Made by a program: the position numbers and the translations under genes | Shown here: in pieces, positions 1 through 8,491 of the stretch | Layout: every line of letters starts with the position of its first letter | Position numbering within the stretch: position 1 is the first letter of the stretch | DNA from: Chrysochromulina tobinii | Lineage: Eukaryota; Haptophyta; Prymnesiales; Chrysochromulinaceae | DNA length: 16,338 nt | NCBI GenBank assembly: GCA_001275005.1 | Contig: JWZX01000744.1 | Location: 1 to 16,338, forward strand | Reading direction: 5' to 3' | Notes under the pieces: generated by a model | Database searches by the model: none | The model's input: only the letters and a program-made list of their open reading frames with translations | What the model was told of the DNA's origin: nothing

Positions 1-2004
1 TCATCCCCTCTCGACTCGCGCCGTACCGGCTGCTCCGCTGAGCGTGACCCGCGACACGCGAAGGGAAGGGACGCGCGCGCCGCTCCTCTCGCTGAGGAAC
101 CCACGACTGTCGAGCTCTCTGGCGGTGCTGCTCACCCGGCCGAGTTCGTCGCATTTTGTTGCGATCACGATGACAGCTTCACCGACATTGTGATCCGTGT
201 TGAGCACAAGGCCTTTGTTGCACATCGAAATGTGCTCGCAGCTGCGTCACCGTTCATGCGTGTCCACTTAAAGCAGCAGAACTTCGCGGACAGCGGCACC
301 CGTGAGCTCGTTATCTCCGATCTCAGCGCGGTGGCCTTCGAGGTCGCGCTCGAGTTTGTCTACAAGGGCAAGGCGATGCTCAAGGACGACACTCGATTGC
401 AGAGCGTGCTTGAGGCTGCGTCGCGGCTTGAGATCGCGCCGCTGCTCGAGGCGGTGAGCGCTGCCATACAGCATCGTCTAACGTGTGCGAACAGCGTCGA
501 CATTTGGGATCTGGCCGCTCACCTTCAACCGAGGCCTTGATTTGATCGATGCAGGGAGCCTCTCCTCGATGAACTCGTATAACACGCTCCGGCCGGTCGG
601 GAGAAAAAATGCTAGCTGGCCACACTCGAGACATCAGCCCGGCGGATGTGCCTCAGGCGCTTTGAGGCGCTGGTCGAAAACCCAAGCTTCCTAGGCCTGT
701 CGCGCGAGCGGCTGCTCGCTCTGGTAAGCGACGATGAGCTCAGCGTTAAGTCTGAGCGGATCGTGTTCGAGGCTGTGCTGCAGTGGGCGCGTCACCATGG
801 AGCAACCTCCGACGGGCAGCTCGCCGAGCTGCTTGCACCCGTGCGCTTCGGGTTCATGCCGCGGGAGCAGCTGCAGTACGTGCTGTCGGAACCGCTCGTG
901 AAGGCGTCGCCCATGGTGCTGATCGATGTGGCGTCCGCCCTTGCCGATAAGCACGATGCGACTCCCCAGATGGCGCGAAGCTCTCCACGTCAGGGCTGCC
1001 AGCTCATCTACTTGATTGGGTTCAGCAGCAAAGACGGAACGAAAGACTCTCCCGTCTACGGTCGACTGTGCAAACGATTTGATCCGGTCACGAGCGCTGT
1101 GACTTCAATCGCGCCTCTGCCGGAGTATCACGATGCAGTGTCAGCGGCCGCTCTTGGTGGCAACATTTACGTGGTTGCGTCCATTGTGGACAAATTTACG
1201 TGGGATCGAGAAGGGCGTTTTCTATTAGACCGAGGACGAATGGCGATGCTGCGCTACGACGAGGCCAAGGATGAATGGCGCACACTCTCTCCCCCGACGA
1301 CTTATCACGGCGAAGCAAGGGCGTGTGCCGCTGCTCTGGATTGCAAGATCTACTTGGCTGGAGGTGGCAACCCGGCAATCGCTGACGTTGAGGCATACGA
1401 CCCGACGACCGACACTTGGCAACCGGTCGCGCCTATGAATGTAGCGCGCAGATACTTTGGCCTTGTGGCGGCGCAAGGATGCCTATTCGCCATCGGCGGT
1501 ATGAACGATGGTGATGATCCTGATGAAGCAAGCGTCGAGAAGTACGATCCCAAGACCAATGCGTGGACTCTCGTGCGTGCCATGCCACGCGGCATGAATG
1601 ACATGGCTGCAGCAGTCGTGGGTAGCGGTGAAATGACAGCAATTGTTACAATTGGAGGCGAAATGTTTGCCCCGGACGGTGGTGTCACCCAAGACGGCGA
1701 AGACGTTGGTACTGCTGTGACCGATGCGTGCTACGCATACTACCCGGATGTCGATGAATGGGAGCCAGGAGTTTCTGGCCGACTCCCATGCGCCGCCGCA
1801 GCCATTGGAGTCGCCGAAGTGGGTGGCACCCTCTGGCTCTTTGGAGGCTTTGATCGCCACGACCACGACATCGGCACGATTTCTTGTCAACGTCCTGGAC
1901 CGATTGACCCTCTGTGCGTACACTGGGGCACGTTTGAGCCCATCACGGCGGTCAAGCACTTGGAGATGCCACCTGGGCGCATCTTATGCGTGACAGATGC
2001 GTGA
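1..2004 (+). CDS. BTB-BACK-Kelch protein (KLHL-like), 5' partial
   Basis: Likely substrate adaptor of a Cullin-3 ubiquitin ligase: in this family BTB binds CUL3 and dimerises, BACK positions the substrate, and the Kelch propeller binds it. The frame is open from base 1, so the true start lies upstream. A BTB domain follows at about 160-480 (FTDIVIRVEHKAFVAHRNVL, then AAASPFM). BACK begins with ANSVDIWDLAAHLQ and resumes after an interruption with RRFEALVENPSFLGL and SERIVFEAVLQWARHH (616-950). Kelch repeats fill 990-2000, with paired-Gly blades such as IYLAGGG, LFAIGGM and LWLFGGF and following W residues; I count about five. The frame is broken by stops at 538-540, 580-582 and 613-615; see the entry at 529-615. 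The 3' end faces the FHA gene. The family call is firm; the substrate is unknown. Confidence 0.85.
529..615 (+). other. Probable intron or frame-breaking insertion inside BACK
   Basis: Frame 1 carries three stops here yet encodes BTB/BACK on both sides. Removing 529-615 (87 nt) joins DLAAHLQ to LATLETSARRMCLRRF. The stretch from the conserved Asn to the conserved Phe then becomes 29 residues, equal to my recollection of animal KLHL proteins. The right edge ends TGCTAG, a good acceptor, but no GT donor precedes the first stop. An in-phase GC donor at 517 would work but drops four residues. It could be a GC-AG intron, another non-canonical intron or a disabling insertion. Boundaries are uncertain. 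Confidence 0.5.
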
Positions 2005-2572
2005 TGTTCGCTCATATAGGTCAAAGCGCGTGACGCCCGACGGTGACGCTATTGCTCGTCTCGAACTCGATCTCACGACTGGGCTGAGCGACCTTAGGTG
2101 TTGCTAGGACAGACGTGGGAGAGTCACATGTGAGGTGAAGGTGCAAGGTGAGTGTGCACAAGACCACAGTACTGTGAGATTACATGCCTCCCTTGCGCGA
2201 GGCGCGAGCGATCAATATTAGTTCTGACGAGTTATCAAGCAGGGCAGCTGTTGAGCCCCTGTTGAAATGCTAATCATCTGAGTCCCAGCCGGCAGAGAGA
2301 GAGTCGAGAACCTCGGGGCGGCTGCTGCGTATAAACTTGTCCATCTTGGTTCTTGCATCATTCACATTCTTCATCGTCGGCATCGAGGTCGAGAAGGTGG
2401 ACAAGTTTAGTCGGCGGCGTTCTAGAAGGGTTTAGTACCGTACGTCTACGTGGCGTGGCGCATCGCCGCGTTCACCGTTCTGCGTACCACTGCGCTGCGT
2501 TCTGATCGACTGACTGACTACCGACTGTGTACGCGACGTGCGGCCCGGTGTCTTCGAAAAATAATGAGCATG
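2005..2572. other. Convergent intergenic region, no gene seen
   Basis: These 568 bases lie between the stop of the Kelch gene and the stop of the oppositely oriented FHA gene, so they should hold both 3' UTRs. I see no coding-like frame, RNA gene or strong repeat. It is less GC-rich than the neighbouring coding DNA. Confidence 0.6.
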
Positions 2573-3157
2573 CTAATCAGAGAGCACGACCACGTCTTCG
2601 GGTGGCGGCAAACTACCCGCCCGTCGCTTCGCGCTTGGCTTTCCGACTGGTGCTTTGCGTGCGGCTGGGGCCGCCGGCGCGGGCGCACTCGCCTTCTCTG
2701 GCGAGGCGAGGAGGTCGCACTCAGCGGTTTGGACGCAGCGCGGTGCCAGCACAGCATCATAGAAGGTGAAGAGGGCGCTCGCCGCCACGCGCAACGCCTC
2801 TGATGCCGCCTCGTCCTCGTCGTCCGCGCCCGCGATGGCGCCCGCGTCCCCTCGGGGTTCGTCGCTCTCGCCTTGGGTCACGTGCTGGCTCGCCTGCTGA
2901 CTCACGACGTCCTGGCTACCGCCGCCGCCCGCTGCTCGACACGGCGCTGCTCGACCCGCGCCGCCCGCCGCGCCACCGCTCCGCCGCTCAAACTTTCGGA
3001 GCCGTCGCTGCAGGTCGCCAAGTGCAGCACACGTGGCTCGGAGACTCGGGCCGTCCCCAAGCAGCCCCAGCCGCACCAGCCGCCGCGTGGCCGCGAAGCA
3101 GGTCGCCACAACTAAGAACCACTCCTGCCGCAACGGCCGCAACGGGCGGCGGCGGCG

Positions 3158-3198
<41 letters not shown>

Positions 3199-5286
3199 AT
3201 GCTGCGGCTGCGCCACTCCTCCATCCACAGTGCCCATGACGGCGCTCGGCCGTTGCCAGAGCAGGCGCAGCATTGCACCGTCGAGGGGCGCGTTCGTACC
3301 GATGGCAAGCGACGCGAGGCTATCAGCCGCAGTGGCGCGGCCCGCCTCTGTGCTCGGCGGCGGTGCGAAGCGGGCCCGCGGTAGCAGCGCTATGAGCAGC
3401 GCTATGAGCAGCGCATCCGCCGCCGCCGCCTCCGCCGCCGCCTCCACCGCCATCGCCTCCGCCGCCGCCTGCGCCACCGCGTCGGCCGCCGGTGCCACCT
3501 CCGCCGCCAGCTCCATTCCGCTGCGGCGACGAGTACTCATCTGTTGGCTCCTCTCCTCAAGCGCCGTGACGAGAGCCCATATGCCAACCGTTTGTGCGCT
3601 GGGCGTGGAGATGGGCATGGCGCTCGCGTGCGCCCCTGGCGTCACCGCCCACGCCACCAGCTGCCCGATGGCGGAGGCATCGTCGACGTCGCGCGCGATA
3701 GCAAGCGTACTTGCGTGCACGTGCGCCAAGATGTGCACAGCAAGTCCTCGAGCCGCAGACAAGAGCGCCCGCGCCATCGGCGGCGCGTCCTCGGACCTCA
3801 CGCCAATCTCAAACAAGGCCAGAGCGGCCCGCAGAAGGGCCCGCCGCTCGGCAGGCACGTGGACGCCGGGCTCTTGCGGCACGCCGGGGCCGGCTGCCTT
3901 GCATGGCGCGTGGCAGGGCGGCGGCCGCGTGAGTAAGGCACAGAGCATCTGGAGAGGTAGTCCGAGGAGCCACAACCGCGCCGTCGAAGCCGTGTGAATC
4001 GGCGCTGTGAACGACCGACCGTCAGTTAGCAGCGCCTTGGACGACTCGAGCGCAGCGCAAAGGAGCGCGGCGGGCTTCGCGCCAAAGGGCGTGGCCGGGC
4101 GCGCGTGCAGGTGCGCCCGAAGCCCCGCCATTGCATGCTGCACATCCTCGACCCTCGAGGCACTGAGCAGCTGAGCCAATTCGGCCACGCACAGCTCCTC
4201 GGGGGGCGCGTGTCCTAGCCGAGAGAGGGTGGTCGCGAGGAGTGCACAGCGACCTGTGTGGTTCGGGCGTAGGGTGCCGTCGCTGCCGCCGCGGCCACCG
4301 CCGCCGCCACCGCCACCAACACCTCGGCCTCCCTCACCTCCCTTCCCCCCGCCGCCGCCACCGCCACTGACACCTCGACCAGCGCGCTTGCCACCCCTGC
4401 CGCCCGCCTCGTCCTCGTCATCAGTCGCGTCCTCATCGCCTGCCGCCGCCACACATGCAACGGCGAGGTTGCGCACGTGTGCCGATGCGGAAGCACCGCC
4501 CTCGACACGCCCGAGCGCAGGCGCGGCGCTGGGCAGCAGCCACGCTCCAAGGGCGGCGCGGGTTTCGTCAGGGAGCATGGGGCCATGAGGAGCTACCGGA
4601 GGGCCCGCGCGGTGCGGCGGGCGCGAGTCCTCCTGCCCCCGTGGGCGCTTGGTAGGCCGTGCGACGACGGGCGTCGGTGGCAGCGGCTCTGCTCGAGCAG
4701 CGAGCGACGCTACGGGTGCGCGCTGTGTGGCGTTCGGGCTCGATGAATCACTTATAGCGGGCTCGGCCGAGCCGTGGATCGCCACCGGCGGCGTGGAGCA
4801 GTCCGCGCCTGTTGTGGCCGTCGCTGCATCGGATGCATCGCCACCATATGCCACCACGTGGTACCTGTACACGTGCTCGTCCAAAAGCGCGCCGCGTTGC
4901 ATCAGCTGAGGAGCACCGAACACGATCTCAGAACCAGCGTGCGCCTCCGCATGGCCACCAAGTGGCACAAGCGTGCCATCGACCGTGGTCCCATTGAGCG
5001 ACCGCGTCTGCTCGTGTGGCGATCCATCGTAGACCACGAGCACCATTTGGCCACTGCGTCGCGTGCAACGCAAAAATGCGTGCTTGCGGGAGAGCAGCCT
5101 GCACTCAACGTTGCCATTGAGCCACATAGTCGGCACGGGTGCACCATCCATTGAAGCCGGAGTGGCATTGTGCATCATGCGGCGGATGGCCATGTTGCCG
5201 CCCCGGGGGACAGAAATACGATCGGGCCGGTCGTCACGCGGTACGAGCGAGGCGTCGAGCACTAGCGTGAGGCCACCGGCCGACAT
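2573..5286 (-). CDS. FHA-domain protein with Gly-rich linker, helical region and SIM-like C-terminus
   Basis: Starts at ATG 5284-5286. FHA domains bind phosphothreonine. Residues about 5-150 show the hallmarks: SRKHA at 66-70, SLNGTTVDG at 96-104 and AGSEIVFG at 117-124. Next come a disordered Ser/Pro stretch with basic TKRPRG, an acidic patch (DEDATDDEDE), an Arg/Gly-rich linker (about 4275-4410) and a long Ala/Leu-rich, probably alpha-helical region with no family I recognise. A poly-Pro run lies at the CGG tract. The first frame ends at 3112. A second frame, offset by one register and open through the tract, continues with EWFLVVATCFAATRRLVRL and a polar tail to the stop at 2573-2575. I read both as one gene whose frame slips at about 3143-3198. 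The last residues, EDVVVLSD, fit a SUMO-interacting motif. Probably a nuclear phospho-reader (inference). Confidence 0.72.
3143..3198. repeat. CGG trinucleotide tract with two register breaks
   Basis: A near-perfect CGG run on the plus strand, read on the minus strand as poly-Pro in the FHA gene. Two extra G bases, in the GGGC clusters around 3144-3147 and 3157-3160, break the triplet register. This is where the FHA coding frame appears to change. Confidence 0.9.
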
Positions 5287-5694
5287 TGTCGTGTGGTCTA
5301 CGTGTGGTAGTAGGACAATATTGTCCTAGGCTGTCCAGAATGGTCCCCTGTAGTAGTAGGAAGGCCAGAAGCGGCGCAAGAGGGGCTGAGGCGTCTCAAA
5401 GAATATGAGCTGCCATAGGTGCTCCAGCACCCAAGGCACCTGCTCCTCGTGATTTCAGCACGCCGGCGTGTGAAAATAGGACGGAGACAGGACATGTGAA
5501 CAAACCCCGTTTTATGGTGTGAACAGACAATGAAAAATAACCATTGCAGCCTGTGAAAACCAAAACGTGTGGGCCGGGCCGGTGATGACACGGCGGCGAT
5601 CACGTTTGGAGCATTGGAGCAGGCAACAGCGGTTGGACGGCGGCCTATAGGTACGGTTCGCGCGGCCTCGCCTCTACCATCTCACCCTCAGACC
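5287..5694 (-). promoter_or_regulatory. Upstream region of the FHA gene and 3' flank of the Tudor gene
   Basis: 408 bases with no convincing gene. It includes an 18-bp palindrome 25 bp before the FHA start codon and four copies of TGTGAA (TTCACA in the gene's direction) at 5469, 5495, 5518 and 5552. It is AT-richer than the coding DNA. The promoter role follows from position only. Confidence 0.45.
5311..5328. promoter_or_regulatory. 18-bp perfect palindrome upstream of the FHA start codon
   Basis: TAGGACAATATTGTCCTA equals its own reverse complement. It ends 25 bp before the FHA start codon and could be a dimeric DNA-binding site or a 5' UTR hairpin. The match is exact; the function is unproven. 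Confidence 0.55.
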
Positions 5695-7035
5695 TCACCG
5701 GAGGTAGCGAATGTACTCCGGCTCGACATCCTCCTCCTCATCGCCATCGTCGTCGTAGCGGATGTTGCATGTGCCGTCCGGATTGACCGAGGTCACCATG
5801 CCCTCGTACCATTGGGCCGCCTTCTCTGGCCCCATGGAGGACGCCATGTAGCGGGCCTTGACGCGGGTGCCCGGCTGGAGCGTGCTGCTCCTTGCGACGT
5901 CGCGGGGGTTGGGCAGAACGGGTTGCGGGGGTTGGGTAGCCGTTGGACCACTCGCACATGAAGTGGAGGTGACGTCGACGTTAGAGGATGCATCGCGTTT
6001 GCCGGTCGGGCTCTTCTGTCGCTTCGAGATGGGCTGATCCTCGTCGTTAGAGGATGCATCGCGTTTGCCGGTCTGGCTCTTCTGTCGCTTCGAGATGGGC
6101 TGATCCTCGTCGTCCGACGGCACCTGCGGCTCGGCTCCGGGCACGGCAGGCGTCGGCGCGGCGGTCGTGGCCTCGGAAACAGGTAGAGCGCGGCTCTCCA
6201 CTTGTCCGGCGCTCATATTTGCCCACACGGAGGCCTCGTCGCCGCTCGCGCTCTGTGCTCTTGCCAGGGCGCTCGCCTGCGCGTGGGCTGTGGGGCGTGC
6301 ATCCGGCCACACGAAGGGGAAGAGGTGTCGCCAGAAGAGCGCGCGTTGGTATTGCTTCATCTTCTCAAACGGATGGGTGAAAGTCCAGCCGTTCGACTTG
6401 TCCTTTGCTAAAGGGAGCCAGATGAGCGCCCGCTTGAGGGCCGCGTCCAGGTCATGGCGAGGCGTGTACCGCACGCCTTCGTCAAACTTGCCTGTTTTGT
6501 AGTTGCAGGAGACACCCTCCCCAGATGCCAGCACGGCCACTGTGGAGATCACTTTCTTGAAGTTGTCGCGCGAGGGCACGCAGAACGGCTCGGGCATCTT
6601 GCCCCCGTACGCACGCAAAAAGCACAGAGCGTCGTTCACCCATTCATCACCGTCGTCCACGACAAGAGTTTCGCGTTCCTCGTCGCTGAGAGCAGTTGAG
6701 AGAGCGCGTTTCTGCTCAGGTGTCAGAGGCGGACGTATGATGCCTTCGGGGGTCCACCAGCAGCATAACGGGTGTCGCTCCTCCGGAGGGTCGGGCATCC
6801 AAATGGTGCCAGCGTCGACAGATGAGGATTCTTCGATTGGCACACCAGAGAGGCGCGAGGAGGTGCGCGCTGGGCCTGTTGATGCAATAACGTCCTGTTT
6901 GGGCTTGGGCGGAGCCTTGGCCTTTGGCTTCGCCTTTAATGCCTTGGCGTCATCAAGCAGCCCGAGCGCCATGAGATAAGCATTGTTGGCCTTGATTCGC
7001 TCAGCGCGACTGAGCTCATATTCGCTGAGCGACAT
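5695..7035 (-). CDS. Tudor-like domain protein with N-terminal YE..R..I..N motif
   Basis: 446 residues from ATG 7033-7035; the frame extends upstream only to a GTG at 7056. Residues 387-446 form a Tudor-like fold (GTRVKARY, QWYEGMVTSVNPDG, NIRYDDDGDEEE, YIRYLR), a family that often reads methylated Lys or Arg. The N-terminus, YELSRAERIKANNAYLMALG (6-25), resembles the YE..R..I..N...L..LG motif I recall from WDR76-like and other algal chromatin proteins. A Lys/Pro-rich stretch and GPARTSSRLSG (55-65) follow. Residues about 77-246 form a Trp-rich segment I do not recognise. Residues 308-352 hold two tandem copies of a basic unit (ISKRQKS, TGKR) that would act as a nuclear signal. A chromatin-associated reader is the best guess. 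It starts 138 bp after the SNARE stop. Confidence 0.75.
   Translation of the reverse strand: MSLSEYELSRAERIKANNAYLMALGLLDDAKALKAKPKAKAPPKPKQDVIASTGPARTSSRLSGVPIEESSSVDAGTIWMPDPPEERHPLCCWWTPEGIIRPPLTPEQKRALSTALSDEERETLVVDDGDEWVNDALCFLRAYGGKMPEPFCVPSRDNFKKVISTVAVLASGEGVSCNYKTGKFDEGVRYTPRHDLDAALKRALIWLPLAKDKSNGWTFTHPFEKMKQYQRALFWRHLFPFVWPDARPTAHAQASALARAQSASGDEASVWANMSAGQVESRALPVSEATTAAPTPAVPGAEPQVPSDDEDQPISKRQKSQTGKRDASSNDEDQPISKRQKSPTGKRDASSNVDVTSTSCASGPTATQPPQPVLPNPRDVARSSTLQPGTRVKARYMASSMGPEKAAQWYEGMVTSVNPDGTCNIRYDDDGDEEEDVEPEYIRYLR
5979..6110. repeat. 66-bp tandem duplication encoding a basic NLS-like unit
   Basis: Copy 1 is 5979-6044 and copy 2 is 6045-6110, nearly identical and in frame (22 codons each). 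On the minus strand each encodes DEDQPISKRQKS, then TGKRDASSN. The visible amino-acid difference is Gln versus Pro after KRQKS, which points to a recent duplication. Confidence 0.9.
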
Positions 7036-7173
7036 TGCTGCCGACACTGCCCCCACCCACCAGCACCAGTCGCACCGCGTGCTCCCGCCAAACCCACGAA
7101 GTTTTCGGGCTGTGAAAGCTGGGAGTGAACTGTGAAGACAATTTTAGACGTTGGAAAACAACCCCGCCTGATC
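7036..7173 (-). promoter_or_regulatory. Short upstream region of the Tudor gene
   Basis: 138 bp separate the SNARE stop from the Tudor start. TGTGAA occurs at 7111 and 7131 (TTCACA in the gene's direction), the motif also found upstream of the FHA and SNARE genes. No TATA box is evident. The promoter is inferred from position. Confidence 0.4.
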
Positions 7174-8094
7174 TTAACGCTCATCGTCGTCAATCACACC
7201 AACCAGCACCGGCATGCCCAGGATGACGACGATGATCAGGATCACGCTCGCTACCCAGCAAGTGAACTCGCGCTTGCGCCTCTTGTAGTCGTTGGCCCGG
7301 CGCAGCTCCTCGAGGGCGCCGCCCGTGTTGATGACGCTGTGGCCCACGGCGTGCTCGATCTGGTTGAGCAGCTCGCCTTGCGCCTCGACGAGCACGGACA
7401 CATCCAAGAAGAGTTGGTGCAGCTCGTTGATCGAGGTCTCGAGCCGCAGCAGGTCTTTGTGCCGGTCCTGGATGTCGGCGAGCGCGTTGCGCACGGCCGT
7501 CTGGCCGGCGATCTGCTGCGAGAACAGGTCTGCCTGCGGATTCTCGACGATCACCTGCACCTCCTCCTTGGTCGCCGTCGGATTGATAATGCGGTACTGG
7601 CGCTCCATGCGCTCCCGGTACTTGGTCTTGTAGCGCGTCTGCAGGTCCTGGTAATCGGCCATCAATTCGACAAATTTGCGCGTGAGCGAGCCATGCATGT
7701 TGGTGCGTATGCGCGACTCCGTCGCGCCTTCGGTCGTCGACTTGTACCGTGCCGCGTGCTCCTTGTTGGCCTCATCCAACTCCTTGAGCCGATCGCGGAC
7801 CTGAGCGACGATCCTGTTGGTCGCCTGCGTCAGCTCCTCGAGCTGGTTCGACCACCGACGGCTCTGATCGGTGGACATAGCAGTCAAGTTCTCGTTGTGC
7901 GACTCCTCCATCAGTCGCACGTTATTGCGCATCAGCTCCATGCTTTGCTTAATCTCCTGCACCTCTGCGAAGAAGTCCTGCATGATAACTGGGCCGGCCG
8001 CGGTAGCAGATGAGGAGGATCCAGCTGCGGCGCTGCTGATAGCCGCGCTGGCGGTCGACGAACTGCCGATAAGATCCGAAAGCCGGTCATTCAT
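7174..8094 (-). CDS. Qa-SNARE, syntaxin (plasma-membrane type likely)
   Basis: 306 residues from ATG 8092-8094 (MNDRLSDL), the usual syntaxin length and opening. An in-frame ATG at 8128-8130 would add 12 residues but is less typical. Qa-SNAREs pair with Qb, Qc and R-SNAREs to fuse membranes. After a Ser/Ala-rich linker, an Habc three-helix domain runs from about residue 36 (IMQDFFAEVQEIKQSM) to 165. The SNARE motif covers about 205-270 (LETSINELHQLFLDVSVLVE, then AQGELLNQIE) with the zero-layer glutamine at Q239. A basic KRRKR stretch precedes one transmembrane helix at about 278-300, then a six-residue acidic tail (IDDDER). The VLVE-QGE-L--IE signature is that of the syntaxin-1/SYP1 group. 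Intronless and intact. Confidence 0.95.
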   Translation of the reverse strand: MNDRLSDLIGSSSTASAAISSAAAGSSSSATAAGPVIMQDFFAEVQEIKQSMELMRNNVRLMEESHNENLTAMSTDQSRRWSNQLEELTQATNRIVAQVRDRLKELDEANKEHAARYKSTTEGATESRIRTNMHGSLTRKFVELMADYQDLQTRYKTKYRERMERQYRIINPTATKEEVQVIVENPQADLFSQQIAGQTAVRNALADIQDRHKDLLRLETSINELHQLFLDVSVLVEAQGELLNQIEHAVGHSVINTGGALEELRRANDYKRRKREFTCWVASVILIIVVILGMPVLVGVIDDDER

Positions 8095-8491
8095 GGCGCG
8101 TAGTGGCTTGTAAGCCGGCGGGCTTATCATTCAAGGCGTTCGACTCCGCGGTTGGAGAAATGTGTGAATTGGCTGTTAAAATAGAGTCCGAGAAAAGGGC
8201 AGCCGCGGCGCGCGCACCATATTTGGACTTACGCGACAGAGCCGACACACGCGCCCGCACCCCCCCAAGAAACAACTAACAACATATGCCAGTACTGCAC
8301 GGAACAGCCGTTTAGAACAAAAATGTGCCACCGGCACCGCGTAAAGCCGTAAACTATACTCGCCGCGCCACCGCGTGCCGCACCCGCAGCAACGATGGTC
8401 GCGATGCTCTATCCCAACGAAAGTGCCCGCTCGCGGCCGCCGCGCGTGGGCCTCACCATGGCGGCTCACGACCTTGCAGGCTCGTCAAGGC
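8095..8491 (-). promoter_or_regulatory. SNARE upstream region and 3' flank of the coiled-coil gene
   Basis: 397 bases without a convincing gene. In the SNARE direction, a CCAAT sequence fused to TTCACA lies at 8163-8170, about 70 bp before the start codon. The rest should hold the 3' UTR of the coiled-coil gene. Function is inferred from position and motif. Confidence 0.4.

Noticed and set aside
4229-4588. Plus-strand poly-Pro open frame
   Set aside because: It is the antisense of the Gly-rich linker of the FHA protein and has no features of its own.
7132-8013. 293-codon plus-strand open frame with many Leu and His residues
   Set aside because: It is the exact antisense of the complete SNARE gene, whose protein has every expected domain and residue. 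The reverse reading shows no family features.
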